A stretch of DNA of 64,000 nucleotides, from the NCBI GenBank assembly GCA_016218415.1, contig JACRED010000032.1, positions 1-64,000 of the forward strand, read 5' to 3'. This stretch comes from Nitrosomonadales bacterium (lineage in GTDB: Bacteria; Pseudomonadota; Gammaproteobacteria; Burkholderiales; Gallionellaceae). A model generated the notes under the pieces. The model saw only the letters and a list, made by a program, of their open reading frames with translations, had not been told where the DNA came from and ran no database searches. This document shows positions 54,915-64,000 of the stretch, one piece after another (position 1 is the first letter of the stretch; each line of letters starts with the position of its first letter). The position numbers and the translations under genes are program-made.

Positions 54915-55730
54915 ATGCCCGAGCTTCCCGAAGTCGAGACCACACGGCGCGGCCTGGCCGCGCACCTCACCGGCCTGACCATCGCCGACGTCGTGATCCG
55001 CAACGCCAGCCTGCGCTGGCCCATACCGAAAAACCTGCCCAGGCTGCTGCGCGGACGCACCATACTCGCGCTCAAACGCCGCGCCAAATATCTGCTGATG
55101 GACTGCGGAAACGGCACATTGATCCTGCACCTGGGCATGTCCGGCAGCCTGCGCATCCTCCCCGCAAACACGCCGCCGGAGAAACACGATCACTTCGATC
55201 TGATGCTCGGCAACGGCACGCTGATGCGCCTGCGCGACCCGCGCCGCTTCGGTGCCGTGCTGTGGCATAGCGGCGATGTGCACGCTCACCCGCTGCTCGC
55301 GAGCCTCGGCCCGGAGCCGCTGGAAGACGACTTCAACGCACGCTATCTCTATCAGGCCACGCGCGGGCGCAGCGTCAGCATCAAGCAATGCATCATGGAC
55401 AACCGCGTCGTGGTCGGCGTCGGCAACATCTACGCCAACGAAGCGCTGTACCGCGCCGGCATCAAACCGCAACTCGCCGCCGGAAAACTCAGCCTGCCGC
55501 GCTGCGCCAGGCTGGTCGGGGAGATCCGCGCGACCCTGGCCGAAGCCATCAAACTCGGCGGCAGCACGCTGCGCGACTTCGTCGATGCCTCCGGCCAGCC
55601 CGGCTATTTCCAGCAGACCTATTGGGTGTACGGCAGGGCCGGCGAACCCTGCCGCCGTTGCGGCGCGATTATCAAACAGATCAAGCAGGGGCAACGTTCC
55701 AGTTTTTACTGCCTGTCTTGCCAGAAGTAG
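54915..55730 (+). CDS. mutM: Formamidopyrimidine-DNA glycosylase
   Basis: 271 residues. N-terminal [13 protein letters not shown] gives the catalytic Pro and Glu after Met removal; [11 protein letters not shown] and RDPRRFG are DNA-contacting; the C-terminal zinc finger is [22 protein letters not shown]. Excises 8-oxoguanine and other oxidised purines with AP lyase activity. No clear ribosome site just upstream. Confidence 0.97.
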   Translation: MPELPEVETTRRGLAAHLTGLTIADVVIRNASLRWPIPKNLPRLLRGRTILALKRRAKYLLMDCGNGTLILHLGMSGSLRILPANTPPEKHDHFDLMLGNGTLMRLRDPRRFGAVLWHSGDVHAHPLLASLGPEPLEDDFNARYLYQATRGRSVSIKQCIMDNRVVVGVGNIYANEALYRAGIKPQLAAGKLSLPRCARLVGEIRATLAEAIKLGGSTLRDFVDASGQPGYFQQTYWVYGRAGEPCRRCGAIIKQIKQGQRSSFYCLSCQK

Positions 55731-55771
55731 CCTGTGCTAGAGTTGCGCACAACAACCAGACCGGAGGAACC

Positions 55772-55945
55772 ATGAAATACATCCTGCTCACCGTTACACT
55801 GCTGTTCACCGCCTGCGACAAACCAGCCACACCGAAAATCGCCGCGCCGCAACGCGAGGCGCTTGATGCGGCCAAAGGTATAGATCAGGCCGTGCAGCAA
55901 AATACCGAAGAAACAAAACAGCGGGTCGAGGACGCGGAGAAGTAG
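55772..55945 (+). CDS. Very small predicted lipoprotein (57 aa)
   Basis: GGAGG precedes the ATG. Start MKYILLTVTLLFTACDKP has a lipobox LFTAC; the rest is a charged helix (AAKGIDQAVQQNTEETKQRVED). Small coiled lipoproteins of this type are common and of unknown function. The TAG stop is formed by the left arm of a GTAGGGGC palindrome, so the repeat may have replaced or cut the original end of the gene. Confidence 0.75.
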   Translation: MKYILLTVTLLFTACDKPATPKIAAPQREALDAAKGIDQAVQQNTEETKQRVEDAEK

Positions 55946-55969
55946 GGGCACGGCGCGCCGTGCCCCTAC
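55942..55969. repeat. 28-nt GTAGGGGC palindrome, copy 3
   Basis: Perfect palindrome with arms GTAGGGGCACGGCG and CGCCGTGCCCCTAC. Overlaps the stop codon of the small lipoprotein gene. Same class as the copies at 32442-32469 and 47402-47429, but with a different inner part. Confidence 0.85.
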
Positions 55970-56009
55970 CCGTCAGGTGCCAACCGCCTTCCCCAGGATA
56001 AACCGGACC

Positions 56010-56834
56010 ATGCGCCCCTTGCTCGCCATCGCTCTGCTCGCCTTCGTTCTCGCGCAAACTGCACATGCGGAAAAACTGCCGCGACCCGATCATGTTGTGG
56101 TGGTGATCGAGGAGAATCGCGGTTACTCGCAAATCATGAATATGCGCAACAGCGGCTCCTACATCCATGCGCTGGCAAAGCGCGGGGTATTGTTCACCCG
56201 GTCTTATGGCGTCACGCACCCGAGCCAGCCGAATTATCTGGCGCTATTTTCCGGATCCACACAGGGAATCGACAGCAATAGCTGTCCGCACACTTTCAAC
56301 GGCGACAACCTCGCCTCGTCTCTGCAGGAAAAGGGCTTGAGCTTTGCCAGCTATGCCGAGTCGCTGCCTGCGGCGGGGGATTTGAGTTGCGCGTCCGGCG
56401 CGTATCAGCGCAAGCACAATCCGGTGGCGAACTGGCAGGGGACGCGCCTGTCCGCCGAGATAAACAGGCGCTTCGTCGATTTCCCCGAGGAATTTTCCAA
56501 GCTGCCGACCATAGCTCTGGTGATCCCGGATCAGGATAACGACATGCACGACGGCGATTTTGCGCGGGCGGACGCGTGGCTGAAGTCCCGCATCGAGCCT
56601 TATGTTGAGTGGGCGTTCACGCACAACAGCTTGTTGATACTCACCTGGGATGAGGACGATTACCGCGAGGGCAACCGCATCGTCACAATATTCGTGGGGC
56701 CTATGGTAAAGGCGGGGGACAGCGCGCAACGCATCGACCACTACAACCTGCTGCGCACGCTGCTCGACTTCCATGGCTTGCCCGCGCTGGGCGCAAGCCT
56801 TGATGCGGAGCCGATCAAGGGTATCTGGGAATAA
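56010..56834 (+). CDS. Secreted phosphoesterase family protein (acid phosphatase / phospholipase C-like)
   Basis: 274 residues from the ATG at 56010; signal peptide ends near TAHAE. VVVVIEENRGYSQI, RGVLFTRSYGVTHPSQPNYLALFSG and LILTWDEDDYREGNRIVTIFVGP are the PF04185 pattern, with metal and nucleophile residues in ENR and HPSQPNY. Related proteins act as acid phosphatases (AcpA) or phospholipases C. Probably periplasmic or secreted; substrate unknown. Confidence 0.87.
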   Translation: MRPLLAIALLAFVLAQTAHAEKLPRPDHVVVVIEENRGYSQIMNMRNSGSYIHALAKRGVLFTRSYGVTHPSQPNYLALFSGSTQGIDSNSCPHTFNGDNLASSLQEKGLSFASYAESLPAAGDLSCASGAYQRKHNPVANWQGTRLSAEINRRFVDFPEEFSKLPTIALVIPDQDNDMHDGDFARADAWLKSRIEPYVEWAFTHNSLLILTWDEDDYREGNRIVTIFVGPMVKAGDSAQRIDHYNLLRTLLDFHGLPALGASLDAEPIKGIWE

Positions 56835-56879
56835 GCCGGGCGGTGCAATCGCTGCGCCACCCGTCCTGCAGGCCGGAGA

Positions 56880-57152
<273 letters not shown>

Positions 57153-57173
57153 TCAAATCAATCCTGTTTCAAC

Positions 57174-58192
<1,019 letters not shown>

Positions 58193-58203
58193 GCCGGCGC
58201 CCG

Positions 58204-59535
58204 CTAGTTGACTGTCTGTTCCGGCGCGCCGACGACCACCGTTGCCATCGCCTGCGGATCGATGTGGCGCGCAAAAGCATCGCGTATCTGCGCGACGCTC
58301 ACCCGCTCGATCTTGTCCGTAAAATCGTCCAGATAGGTCAGCGGCAGATCGTAGAAACCGATCACGCTGAGGTAGTCGAGTATCTTGCGGTTGCTGTCGA
58401 TACGCAGCGGAAAACCGCCGACGATGTTGTCCTTGGCTGCTTGCAGCTCCTTTCCGGTCGGGCCCCTGGCAATGAAATCCGCCAGGATATCCCGCACCAG
58501 TTTCAACGCATCATCGGCCTGCTCCTTCTTGGTTTGCAGGCCGATCTGGAACGCACCGGGCTGCTTGAGCGGCATGAAATAGCTGTACACGCTGTAGGCC
58601 AGCCCGCGCTTCTCGCGCACTTCATCCATCAGGCGCGATACAAAACCGCCCCCGCCAAGAATATAGTTGCCGACATACAGCGGAAAGAAATCCGGGTCGC
58701 TGCGCGACATGCCCGGCGCGCCGATCAGGATGTGGCTCTGGCTGGCGGGATGCGGGATGCGCTGTTCGCTTGCGGCGATCTTCATCGACACTGCGGGCAG
58801 GGCCGCGGGCAGGGCCAACACGGGCAGTTTCCCGGTGAGCTGCTGCGCGATCGCCTCCGCCTGCGCGCGCGTCACATCGCCCATGATCGCAACGACGGCA
58901 CCGGCCGCGTTGTAATGCGTGCGATAAAAGTTCGCCAGGTCCGGCACGGTGATCTTCTCCACATCGCCGACCTCGCTGACCCGCCCGTACGGATGCGCGC
59001 CGTACACCGCCTTCTGGAACGCCTTGTCGGCGATACTTTCCGGCTTGGTCTCGGCCTCCTTCAGCGACGCAATCACCCGGGCTTTTTCACGCGTCAGCAC
59101 CTCCTCCGGGAACACCGGCTTTTGCAGCACCCGCGCCATGATGTCCAGCGCCTTGTCGCGCACTTCCGCGCTGCTCAAGGTGCGCAGCGAAACGCTGGCC
59201 CTGTCCTGATCCAGCGCCCCGCCCAGCATCGCGCCGATATCCGCCATGTTTCTCGCGATATCATCCTCGCTCAATCCCTCCGCACCCAGGTCCAGCAGAT
59301 GATGGGTCAATCCCGCCACGCCGGATTGTTCCGGCGCATCGAAGCTGCTGCCTGCCGGAAAATTCACCGCCACATCCAGCATCGGTATGTCGTGATCTTC
59401 CACAAACAGCACTTTCGCGCCGCTGGCGCTTTGCCAATGCTGGATGTTGGGCGTGGCCAAGGCGATGGCGGGAACGCAGCACAACGCGATCACTCCGATC
59501 AACCCGGCAAATCCGGTTTTAATGTTAGTGGCCAT
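58204..59535 (-). CDS. M16-family peptidase homologue lacking the zinc site
   Basis: 443 residues with a signal peptide. The M16 fold is clear (WQSASGAKVLFVEDHDIPMLDV, GLTHHLLDLG, GGGGFVSRLMDEVREKRGLAYSVYSYF), but the HxxEH site is replaced by HHLLD. The second-half GGGGF..RL..E.R..RGLAYS element is intact, as in the non-catalytic subunit of paired M16B enzymes. It overlaps the active-type gene by 11 bp, so the two likely form a heterodimer in the periplasm. Confidence 0.92.
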   Translation of the reverse strand: MATNIKTGFAGLIGVIALCCVPAIALATPNIQHWQSASGAKVLFVEDHDIPMLDVAVNFPAGSSFDAPEQSGVAGLTHHLLDLGAEGLSEDDIARNMADIGAMLGGALDQDRASVSLRTLSSAEVRDKALDIMARVLQKPVFPEEVLTREKARVIASLKEAETKPESIADKAFQKAVYGAHPYGRVSEVGDVEKITVPDLANFYRTHYNAAGAVVAIMGDVTRAQAEAIAQQLTGKLPVLALPAALPAVSMKIAASEQRIPHPASQSHILIGAPGMSRSDPDFFPLYVGNYILGGGGFVSRLMDEVREKRGLAYSVYSYFMPLKQPGAFQIGLQTKKEQADDALKLVRDILADFIARGPTGKELQAAKDNIVGGFPLRIDSNRKILDYLSVIGFYDLPLTYLDDFTDKIERVSVAQIRDAFARHIDPQAMATVVVGAPEQTVN

Positions 59536-60886
59536 GGGTCATTCCTTTTCCTTGATGCTTGGTTTTACCCGAAAGCGGCTGCGGATCGAGCACCGCGACC
59601 GTCAGATTGTCATCCTGCAAAAATTCCTTCGCGACCTGCTGCACCTGCTCGGCCGTCACCGCCTGAAGCTTCTCCAGCATCAGCGGAACCGCGCGATGCC
59701 CGAGGCCGATACTCTCCATCTGGCCGATCTGCATCGCCTGATAGAACAGCGAATCGCGCTTGAACACCTCGCCCGCCATCACCTGTGCCTTGACCCGCTT
59801 CAACTCGTCCCCGCTCACGCCTTCCTTGACCAGCAGCGCGATCTCCTGGCGCAGCGCAGCCTCGACATCGGCCACTGTCTTGCCCTCGCTGGGTGTGGCT
59901 TCCAACGTGAACAGGCTGGGGCCCCGCGAAGTCGATTCGTAACCGGCGCCCGCCGAGCTGGCGATCTGCTGCTCGCGCACCAGATGCTTGTTGAGTCGCG
60001 CCGACTCGTTGCCGTCCAGCACGCCGGCCAGCACATCCAGCGCGTAAGGCTGCCAGTCCTGCTCGGGGTTTCTGATCGTCGGCGTGTGGTAGGCCATCAC
60101 CAGTTGCGGCAATTCGGCGGGCGCTTTCACTACCAGACGCTTGATACCCGCCTGTTGCGGTTCGGTAAAGTAGCGGCGTTCCGGCAGCACACTTTTCCGG
60201 ATCTTGCCGTAATAGCGTTGCGCCAGCGCGAACACCTCATCTGCTTTCACGTCGCCGGCGATGACCAGCGTGGCATTGTTCGGCGCATACCAGCGCTCAT
60301 ACCAGGCCCAGGCATCGCCTGCCTTAAGCGCATCGAGATCGCTCATCCAGCCGATCACCGGATGCTGGTAAGGATGCTCCTGATATAACGTCGCCATCAT
60401 TTTTTCATACAGCAGCGACTGCGGGTCGTCGTCGGTGCGCATGCGGCGTTCTTCCTTCACCACATTCACCTCCTTGGCGAATTCGGCTGCGGAAAAATTC
60501 AGGTTGCGCATCCGGTCCGCCTCCAGCTTCATCGCCAGCGGCAGCTTCGATTTGTGCAATTGCTGGAAATACGCGGTGTAATCGCTGCTGGTAAAGGCGT
60601 TCTCGCGCCCGCCCGCCGCCGCGATGCGCTTGGAGAATTCGCCCATCGGCACGGTCTTCGTGCCCTTGAACATCATGTGCTCCAGCACGTGCGCGATGCC
60701 GGTCTTGCCGGTGATCTCATCCATGCTGCCCGCCTTGTACCAGATCTGCTGCACCACCACCGGCGCGCGGTGATCTTCCTTGACGACGACTTTCAGTCCG
60801 TTCGCCAGCGTACGCTCGAACACCTCGGCGTCGGCTGCCGCCGGCAGCCCCGCCAGCAATGCGATGCATAACAAATAAACTCTCAT
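59525..60886 (-). CDS. M16-family zinc peptidase (active-type subunit)
   Basis: 453 residues from the ATG at 60886. Signal peptide ends near AAADAE; the inverted zinc motif HVLEH in GIAHVLEHMMFKG and downstream Glu in VVKEERRMRTDD are intact. Pitrilysin/PqqL-type fold. Partner of the overlapping inactive homologue downstream. Probably degrades periplasmic peptides; substrate not known. Confidence 0.93.
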   Translation of the reverse strand: MRVYLLCIALLAGLPAAADAEVFERTLANGLKVVVKEDHRAPVVVQQIWYKAGSMDEITGKTGIAHVLEHMMFKGTKTVPMGEFSKRIAAAGGRENAFTSSDYTAYFQQLHKSKLPLAMKLEADRMRNLNFSAAEFAKEVNVVKEERRMRTDDDPQSLLYEKMMATLYQEHPYQHPVIGWMSDLDALKAGDAWAWYERWYAPNNATLVIAGDVKADEVFALAQRYYGKIRKSVLPERRYFTEPQQAGIKRLVVKAPAELPQLVMAYHTPTIRNPEQDWQPYALDVLAGVLDGNESARLNKHLVREQQIASSAGAGYESTSRGPSLFTLEATPSEGKTVADVEAALRQEIALLVKEGVSGDELKRVKAQVMAGEVFKRDSLFYQAMQIGQMESIGLGHRAVPLMLEKLQAVTAEQVQQVAKEFLQDDNLTVAVLDPQPLSGKTKHQGKGMTHGH

Positions 60887-61036
60887 AACCCTAGCCCTCT
60901 GACGATTAAACGGCATAAAATGCGCCGCGCATTATGCCCCATTTTCCCCGGAGACGAATCCCCGCCCCGCACGCCGTGTGAGGTTAAAAATGGCGCGCAG
61001 ACATGCAGGCAATCCACCGCCATTCAGGAGAGCGTC

Positions 61037-62323
61037 ATGACCGAACCCATCATCATCTGCCCGAGCTGCAAGTCGGAGATCAAACTCACCGAGTCGCTGG
61101 CCGCCCCGCTGATCGCGGTGACCCGCCAGCAATATGAGCAGAAGCTGGCGCAGAAGGATAGCGAGGTCGCGCAGCGCGAACAGGCTATGCGCGACAGGGA
61201 ACAGCAGCTGGCCGAGGACAAGCGCAAGCTGGATGAACAGGTAGCCGGTCAGGTCGCCGAGAAACTGAAGGCCGAGAGCGCCCGCATCGTTGCGGAAGAA
61301 TCACGCAAGGCCAAACTGGCCAGTGCAGCCGAACTGGAAAACAAGGCCCGCGAACTGGCCGAGTTGCAGGAAATGTTCAAGGCCCACGACGCCAAACTGG
61401 CTGAGGCGCAGAAGACTCAGGCCGATCTCATCAAAAAGCAGCGCGAACTGGACGACGCCAGGCGCGAACTGGAACTCACCGTTGCCAAACGCATACAGGA
61501 GGGCCTGAACGCCACGCGCGAGCAGGCAAAAAAGGAAGCCGAGGAAGAACAGAAACTCAAGGTGATGGAAAAGGAGCAGACCATCGCCGCGATGCAGAAG
61601 CAGATCGAGGATCTGAAGCGCCGCGCCGAACAGGGCTCGCAGCAATTGCAGGGCGAGGTGCAGGAACTGGAACTGGAAAACCTGCTGCGCGCAAAATTCC
61701 CGCACGACCTGATCGAGCCGGTCGCGAAAGGCGAATTCGGCGGCGACGCGCTGCAACGGGTCGTCAGTCCCGGCGGGCAGCCCGGCGGCACGATACTGTG
61801 GGAATCCAAGCGCACCAAGAACTGGAGCGACGGCTGGCTGACCAAGCTGCGCGAAGACCAGCGCAACGCCAAAGCCGATATCGCCGTGCTGGTCAGCCAG
61901 GCGCTGCCCAAAGGCGTCGAGACCTTCGATGTTGTCGATGGCGTATGGGTGACCCACCCGCGCGCCGCGATCCCGGTCGCGACCGCGCTGCGCCACACGC
62001 TGCTGCAGGTGAGCATGGCGCGGCAGGTGTCCGAAGGCCAGCAGACCAAAACCGAGATGGTTTATCAGTACCTCACCGGCCCGCGCTTCAAACAGCGCGT
62101 CGAAGCCATCGTCGAGGCATTCTCCTCGATGCAGGAAGACTTGGACAGGGAACGCAAGGCGATCACCAAACAATGGGCCAAGCGCGAGGAGCAGATCGCG
62201 CGCGTGATGAACGCGACGGTGGGCATGTATGGCGACCTGCAGGGCATCGCCGGGAAGTCTCTGCAGGAAATAGAGGGATTAAACTTCCCCGCTTTGGGCG
62301 ATAATTCATCCCAGCAAAATTAA
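61037..62323 (+). CDS. DUF2130 coiled-coil protein
   Basis: 428 residues from the ATG at 61037 behind AGGAG. An N-terminal zinc-ribbon-like CPSCKSEI is followed by a long coiled coil (about 30-220, Lys/Glu/Gln-rich), then the DUF2130 domain (FPHDLIEPVAKGEFGGD, GGTILWESKRTKNWSDGWLTKLREDQ), which looks like a PD-(D/E)xK nuclease-related core (ESKRTK). Function is unknown; homologues are scattered among bacteria and may act on nucleic acid. 13 bp before ftsY. Confidence 0.88.
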   Translation: MTEPIIICPSCKSEIKLTESLAAPLIAVTRQQYEQKLAQKDSEVAQREQAMRDREQQLAEDKRKLDEQVAGQVAEKLKAESARIVAEESRKAKLASAAELENKARELAELQEMFKAHDAKLAEAQKTQADLIKKQRELDDARRELELTVAKRIQEGLNATREQAKKEAEEEQKLKVMEKEQTIAAMQKQIEDLKRRAEQGSQQLQGEVQELELENLLRAKFPHDLIEPVAKGEFGGDALQRVVSPGGQPGGTILWESKRTKNWSDGWLTKLREDQRNAKADIAVLVSQALPKGVETFDVVDGVWVTHPRAAIPVATALRHTLLQVSMARQVSEGQQTKTEMVYQYLTGPRFKQRVEAIVEAFSSMQEDLDRERKAITKQWAKREEQIARVMNATVGMYGDLQGIAGKSLQEIEGLNFPALGDNSSQQN

Positions 62324-62336
62324 CAGCGGTGCCGAA

Positions 62337-63296
62337 ATGTTCAGTTTCCTGAAGAAAAACAAACCCGATGCTCCAGATGAAAAATCAGACGGCGGCTGGT
62401 TCTCGCGCCTGAAGACCGGTCTGGCGCGCACCGGTAACCAGCTCACCGGCCTGTTCAGCGGCGGCGGCAAGATAGACGACGATCTCTACGAGGAACTGGA
62501 AACCATACTCGTCACCGCCGATGTCGGCATAGACGCGACCCGCGCACTGCTGGCTGACCTGCGCCATCACGTCAGGGAACATCGCCTCAGCGAAGCGTCG
62601 CAAATGAAAGAAGCGCTCGCGTATTGCCTGCTCAAACTGCTCAAACCGCTGGCGCAACCGCTGCAAGCCCACACACACAAGCCTTTCGTCATCATGATGG
62701 TCGGCGTCAACGGCGCGGGAAAGACCACCTCGATCGGCAAGCTGGCGAAATACCTGCAAGGCCAGGGCCTGTCGGTGATGCTCGCGGCGGGCGACACATT
62801 TCGGGCGGCGGCACGCGAACAACTGATGACCTGGGGCGAGCGCAACAACGTCACCGTGATCGCACAGCAAAGCGGCGACGCGGCGGCAGTGATTTACGAC
62901 GCGGTGCAGTCCGCGCAGGCGCGCAAGATCGACGTGGTGCTGGCCGATACCGCCGGACGGCTGACCACCCAGGCGCACCTGATGGAAGAGATCAAGAAGG
63001 TCAAACGCGTGATCGCCAAGGTAATGCCGGATGCGCCGCACGAAGTGTTGCTGGTGCTGGACGCCAACACCGGACAGAACGCGCTGAGCCAGGTCAAGGC
63101 CTTCGACGAGGCGCTCGGCGTAACCGGGCTGATCCTCACCAAGCTGGACGGCACAGCCAAGGGCGGCGTGATCGCCGCGATTGCCAAGGCGCATCCGATC
63201 CCGGTGCGCTTCATCGGCGTGGGCGAGGGGCTGGACGACCTGCGCCCGTTCGTGGCGGAGGATTTTGTTGCGGCGTTGCTGGGGTTGGATGAATGA
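62337..63296 (+). CDS. ftsY: Signal recognition particle receptor FtsY
   Basis: 319 residues. Short acidic N-terminal part, then the N-domain (about 30-100) and SRP GTPase G-domain with GVNGAGKTTSIGKLAKYL, DTFRAAAREQL, DTAGR, TKLDGTAKGG and a final GEGLDDLRPF. Receives SRP-ribosome complexes at the membrane. ftsY-ftsE-ftsX is a classical order; here a repeat element sits between ftsY and ftsE. Confidence 0.97.
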   Translation: MFSFLKKNKPDAPDEKSDGGWFSRLKTGLARTGNQLTGLFSGGGKIDDDLYEELETILVTADVGIDATRALLADLRHHVREHRLSEASQMKEALAYCLLKLLKPLAQPLQAHTHKPFVIMMVGVNGAGKTTSIGKLAKYLQGQGLSVMLAAGDTFRAAAREQLMTWGERNNVTVIAQQSGDAAAVIYDAVQSAQARKIDVVLADTAGRLTTQAHLMEEIKKVKRVIAKVMPDAPHEVLLVLDANTGQNALSQVKAFDEALGVTGLILTKLDGTAKGGVIAAIAKAHPIPVRFIGVGEGLDDLRPFVAEDFVAALLGLDE

Positions 63297-63314
63297 TGTC
63301 AAAAAACCACTTTT

Positions 63315-63437
63315 CCGCAGATTACGCAGACTTACACAGATTAAAACCATGTGCGATGAAAACGAACTCGACAACAGTCGTCAATCTCCGGAGATTATCT
63401 CGCAATCCATATCTGCGTGAATCTGCGTAATCTGCGG
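63315..63437. repeat. Inverted-repeat element between ftsY and ftsE
   Basis: Perfect 16-bp ends CCGCAGATTACGCAGA (63315-63330) and TCTGCGTAATCTGCGG (63422-63437); similarity extends inward to about 28 nt with four mismatches and outward to AAAA/TTTT flanks. No convincing gene inside. It resembles CCGCAGATTACGCAGATT-type dispersed repeats in other proteobacteria. It fills nearly all of the 158-bp ftsY-ftsE gap. Confidence 0.75.
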
Positions 63438-63454
63438 ACAACAGGCTTTTCACA

Positions 63455-64000
63455 ATGATCTCCTTCAACCAGGTCAACAAGCGCTACCCCGGCGGCTATC
63501 AGGCGCTGAAGAACGTGTCGTTCAACATCGCCGAGGGCGAGATGGTGTTTCTGACCGGGCATTCTGGCGCGGGCAAGAGCACGTTGCTCAAGCTGGTCGC
63601 GGCGATCGAGCGACCAAACTCAGGCAGCGTGCTGGTCAACAACCAGAACGTCGGCGTGCTCAAGGGACGCGCGCTGCCTTACCTGCGCCGCAACCTCGGC
63701 ATCATCTTCCAGGATCACAAGCTGCTGTTCGACCGCAGCGTGTTCGACAACGTGATGCTGCCGCTGCAGATCTGCGGCTTCGACCACCGCGAGAGCGTCA
63801 AGCGGGTGCGCGCCGCGCTCGACAAGGTCGGTCTGCTCGACCGCGAAAAATCCCATCCCATCGCGCTGTCCGGCGGCGAACAGCAGCGGCTGTGCATCGC
63901 CCGCGCGATCGTCAACCGCCCGGCCATCCTGCTCGCCGATGAGCCGACCGGCAACCTCGATGCAGACTATGCGCGGAAAATCATCGCAATATTAAAATCC
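63455..64000 (+). CDS. ftsE: Cell division ATP-binding protein FtsE (3' end outside window)
   Basis: The first 182 residues are present. [19 protein letters not shown] start, Walker [14 protein letters not shown], signature [15 protein letters not shown], Walker [13 protein letters not shown]. FtsE with FtsX forms the ABC-type complex that activates septal peptidoglycan hydrolases. The window ends after the Walker B region. The start lies 17 bp past the inverted repeat and has no strong ribosome site. Confidence 0.95.
   Translation, partial: MISFNQVNKRYPGGYQALKNVSFNIAEGEMVFLTGHSGAGKSTLLKLVAAIERPNSGSVLVNNQNVGVLKGRALPYLRRNLGIIFQDHKLLFDRSVFDNVMLPLQICGFDHRESVKRVRAALDKVGLLDREKSHPIALSGGEQQRLCIARAIVNRPAILLADEPTGNLDADYARKIIAILKS

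Noticed and set aside
58264-59763. 499-codon plus-strand frame over the M16 genes
   Set aside because: Shadow of GC-rich coding DNA; no recognisable protein and opposite to well-supported genes.

Overview
The window looks like a chromosome segment of a neutrophilic, iron-oxidising-type betaproteobacterium, most likely Gallionellaceae (Sideroxydans/Gallionella-like). This rests on gene content and order: a beta-type tol-pal/ruvABC/yebC block, the lolB-ispE-tRNA(Gln)-prs-rplY-pth-ychF block, and a porin plus multihaem cytochrome conduit beside them. The species is inferred, not proven. The sequence is GC-rich and densely coded, mostly on the minus strand from 0 to 33 kb.

0-12.1 kb: the start of a type IV pilin gene behind a near-perfect sigma-54 promoter, then a minus-strand signalling cluster. 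In transcription order it encodes a CHASE2 Ser/Thr kinase, a PP2C phosphatase, an FHA protein, a CHASE2 class III nucleotide cyclase, a metallo-beta-lactamase-fold (cyclic-nucleotide phosphodiesterase-like) hydrolase, a 52-aa ORF, a GAF-linked PilB/GspE ATPase and a GAF-HD-GYP protein. Together these could connect two extracytoplasmic sensors to protein phosphorylation, cyclic nucleotide, c-di-GMP and pilus/secretion control.

12.2-15.7 kb: a universal stress protein, a TerC-family membrane protein and sucCD, whose SucD carries an unusual insertion.

15.7-23.6 kb: a likely extracellular electron transfer operon (b-type-like membrane protein, 24-haem cytochrome, 12-haem cytochrome, large outer-membrane beta-barrel, terminator) with a divergent ferredoxin-flavoprotein. 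It resembles the porin-cytochrome conduits (PCC3 type) proposed for Gallionellaceae.

23.6-33.4 kb: three tRNAs, queC-queE, cpoB-pal-tolB-tolA-tolR-tolQ-ybgC, ruvB, a DUF1415 gene and srkA. 33.5-36.1 kb: a small AT-richer accessory patch (XRE regulator, thioester-reductase-like enzyme, lipoprotein, toxin-antitoxin). 36.1-38.1 kb: ruvA, a mobile-looking inverted repeat, ruvC and yebC.

38.2-43.7 kb: a HerA/DUF853 ATPase, an orphan ParA, an AT-richer TMTC-like membrane TPR protein, a RquA-like (rhodoquinone synthesis) protein and a periplasmic protein. 43.8-50.6 kb: the ychF to lolB housekeeping block. 50.6-53.5 kb: a GldA/F/G-like ABC exporter. 53.6-64 kb: a Sel1-repeat protein, mutM, a small lipoprotein, a phosphoesterase, ferredoxin, coaD, rsmD, an M16 peptidase pair, DUF2130, ftsY and the start of ftsE.

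Dispersed sequence features include three copies of a 28-nt GTAGGGGC...GCCCCTAC palindrome, each sitting on or next to a stop codon, and two longer inverted-repeat elements (36.7 and 63.3 kb).
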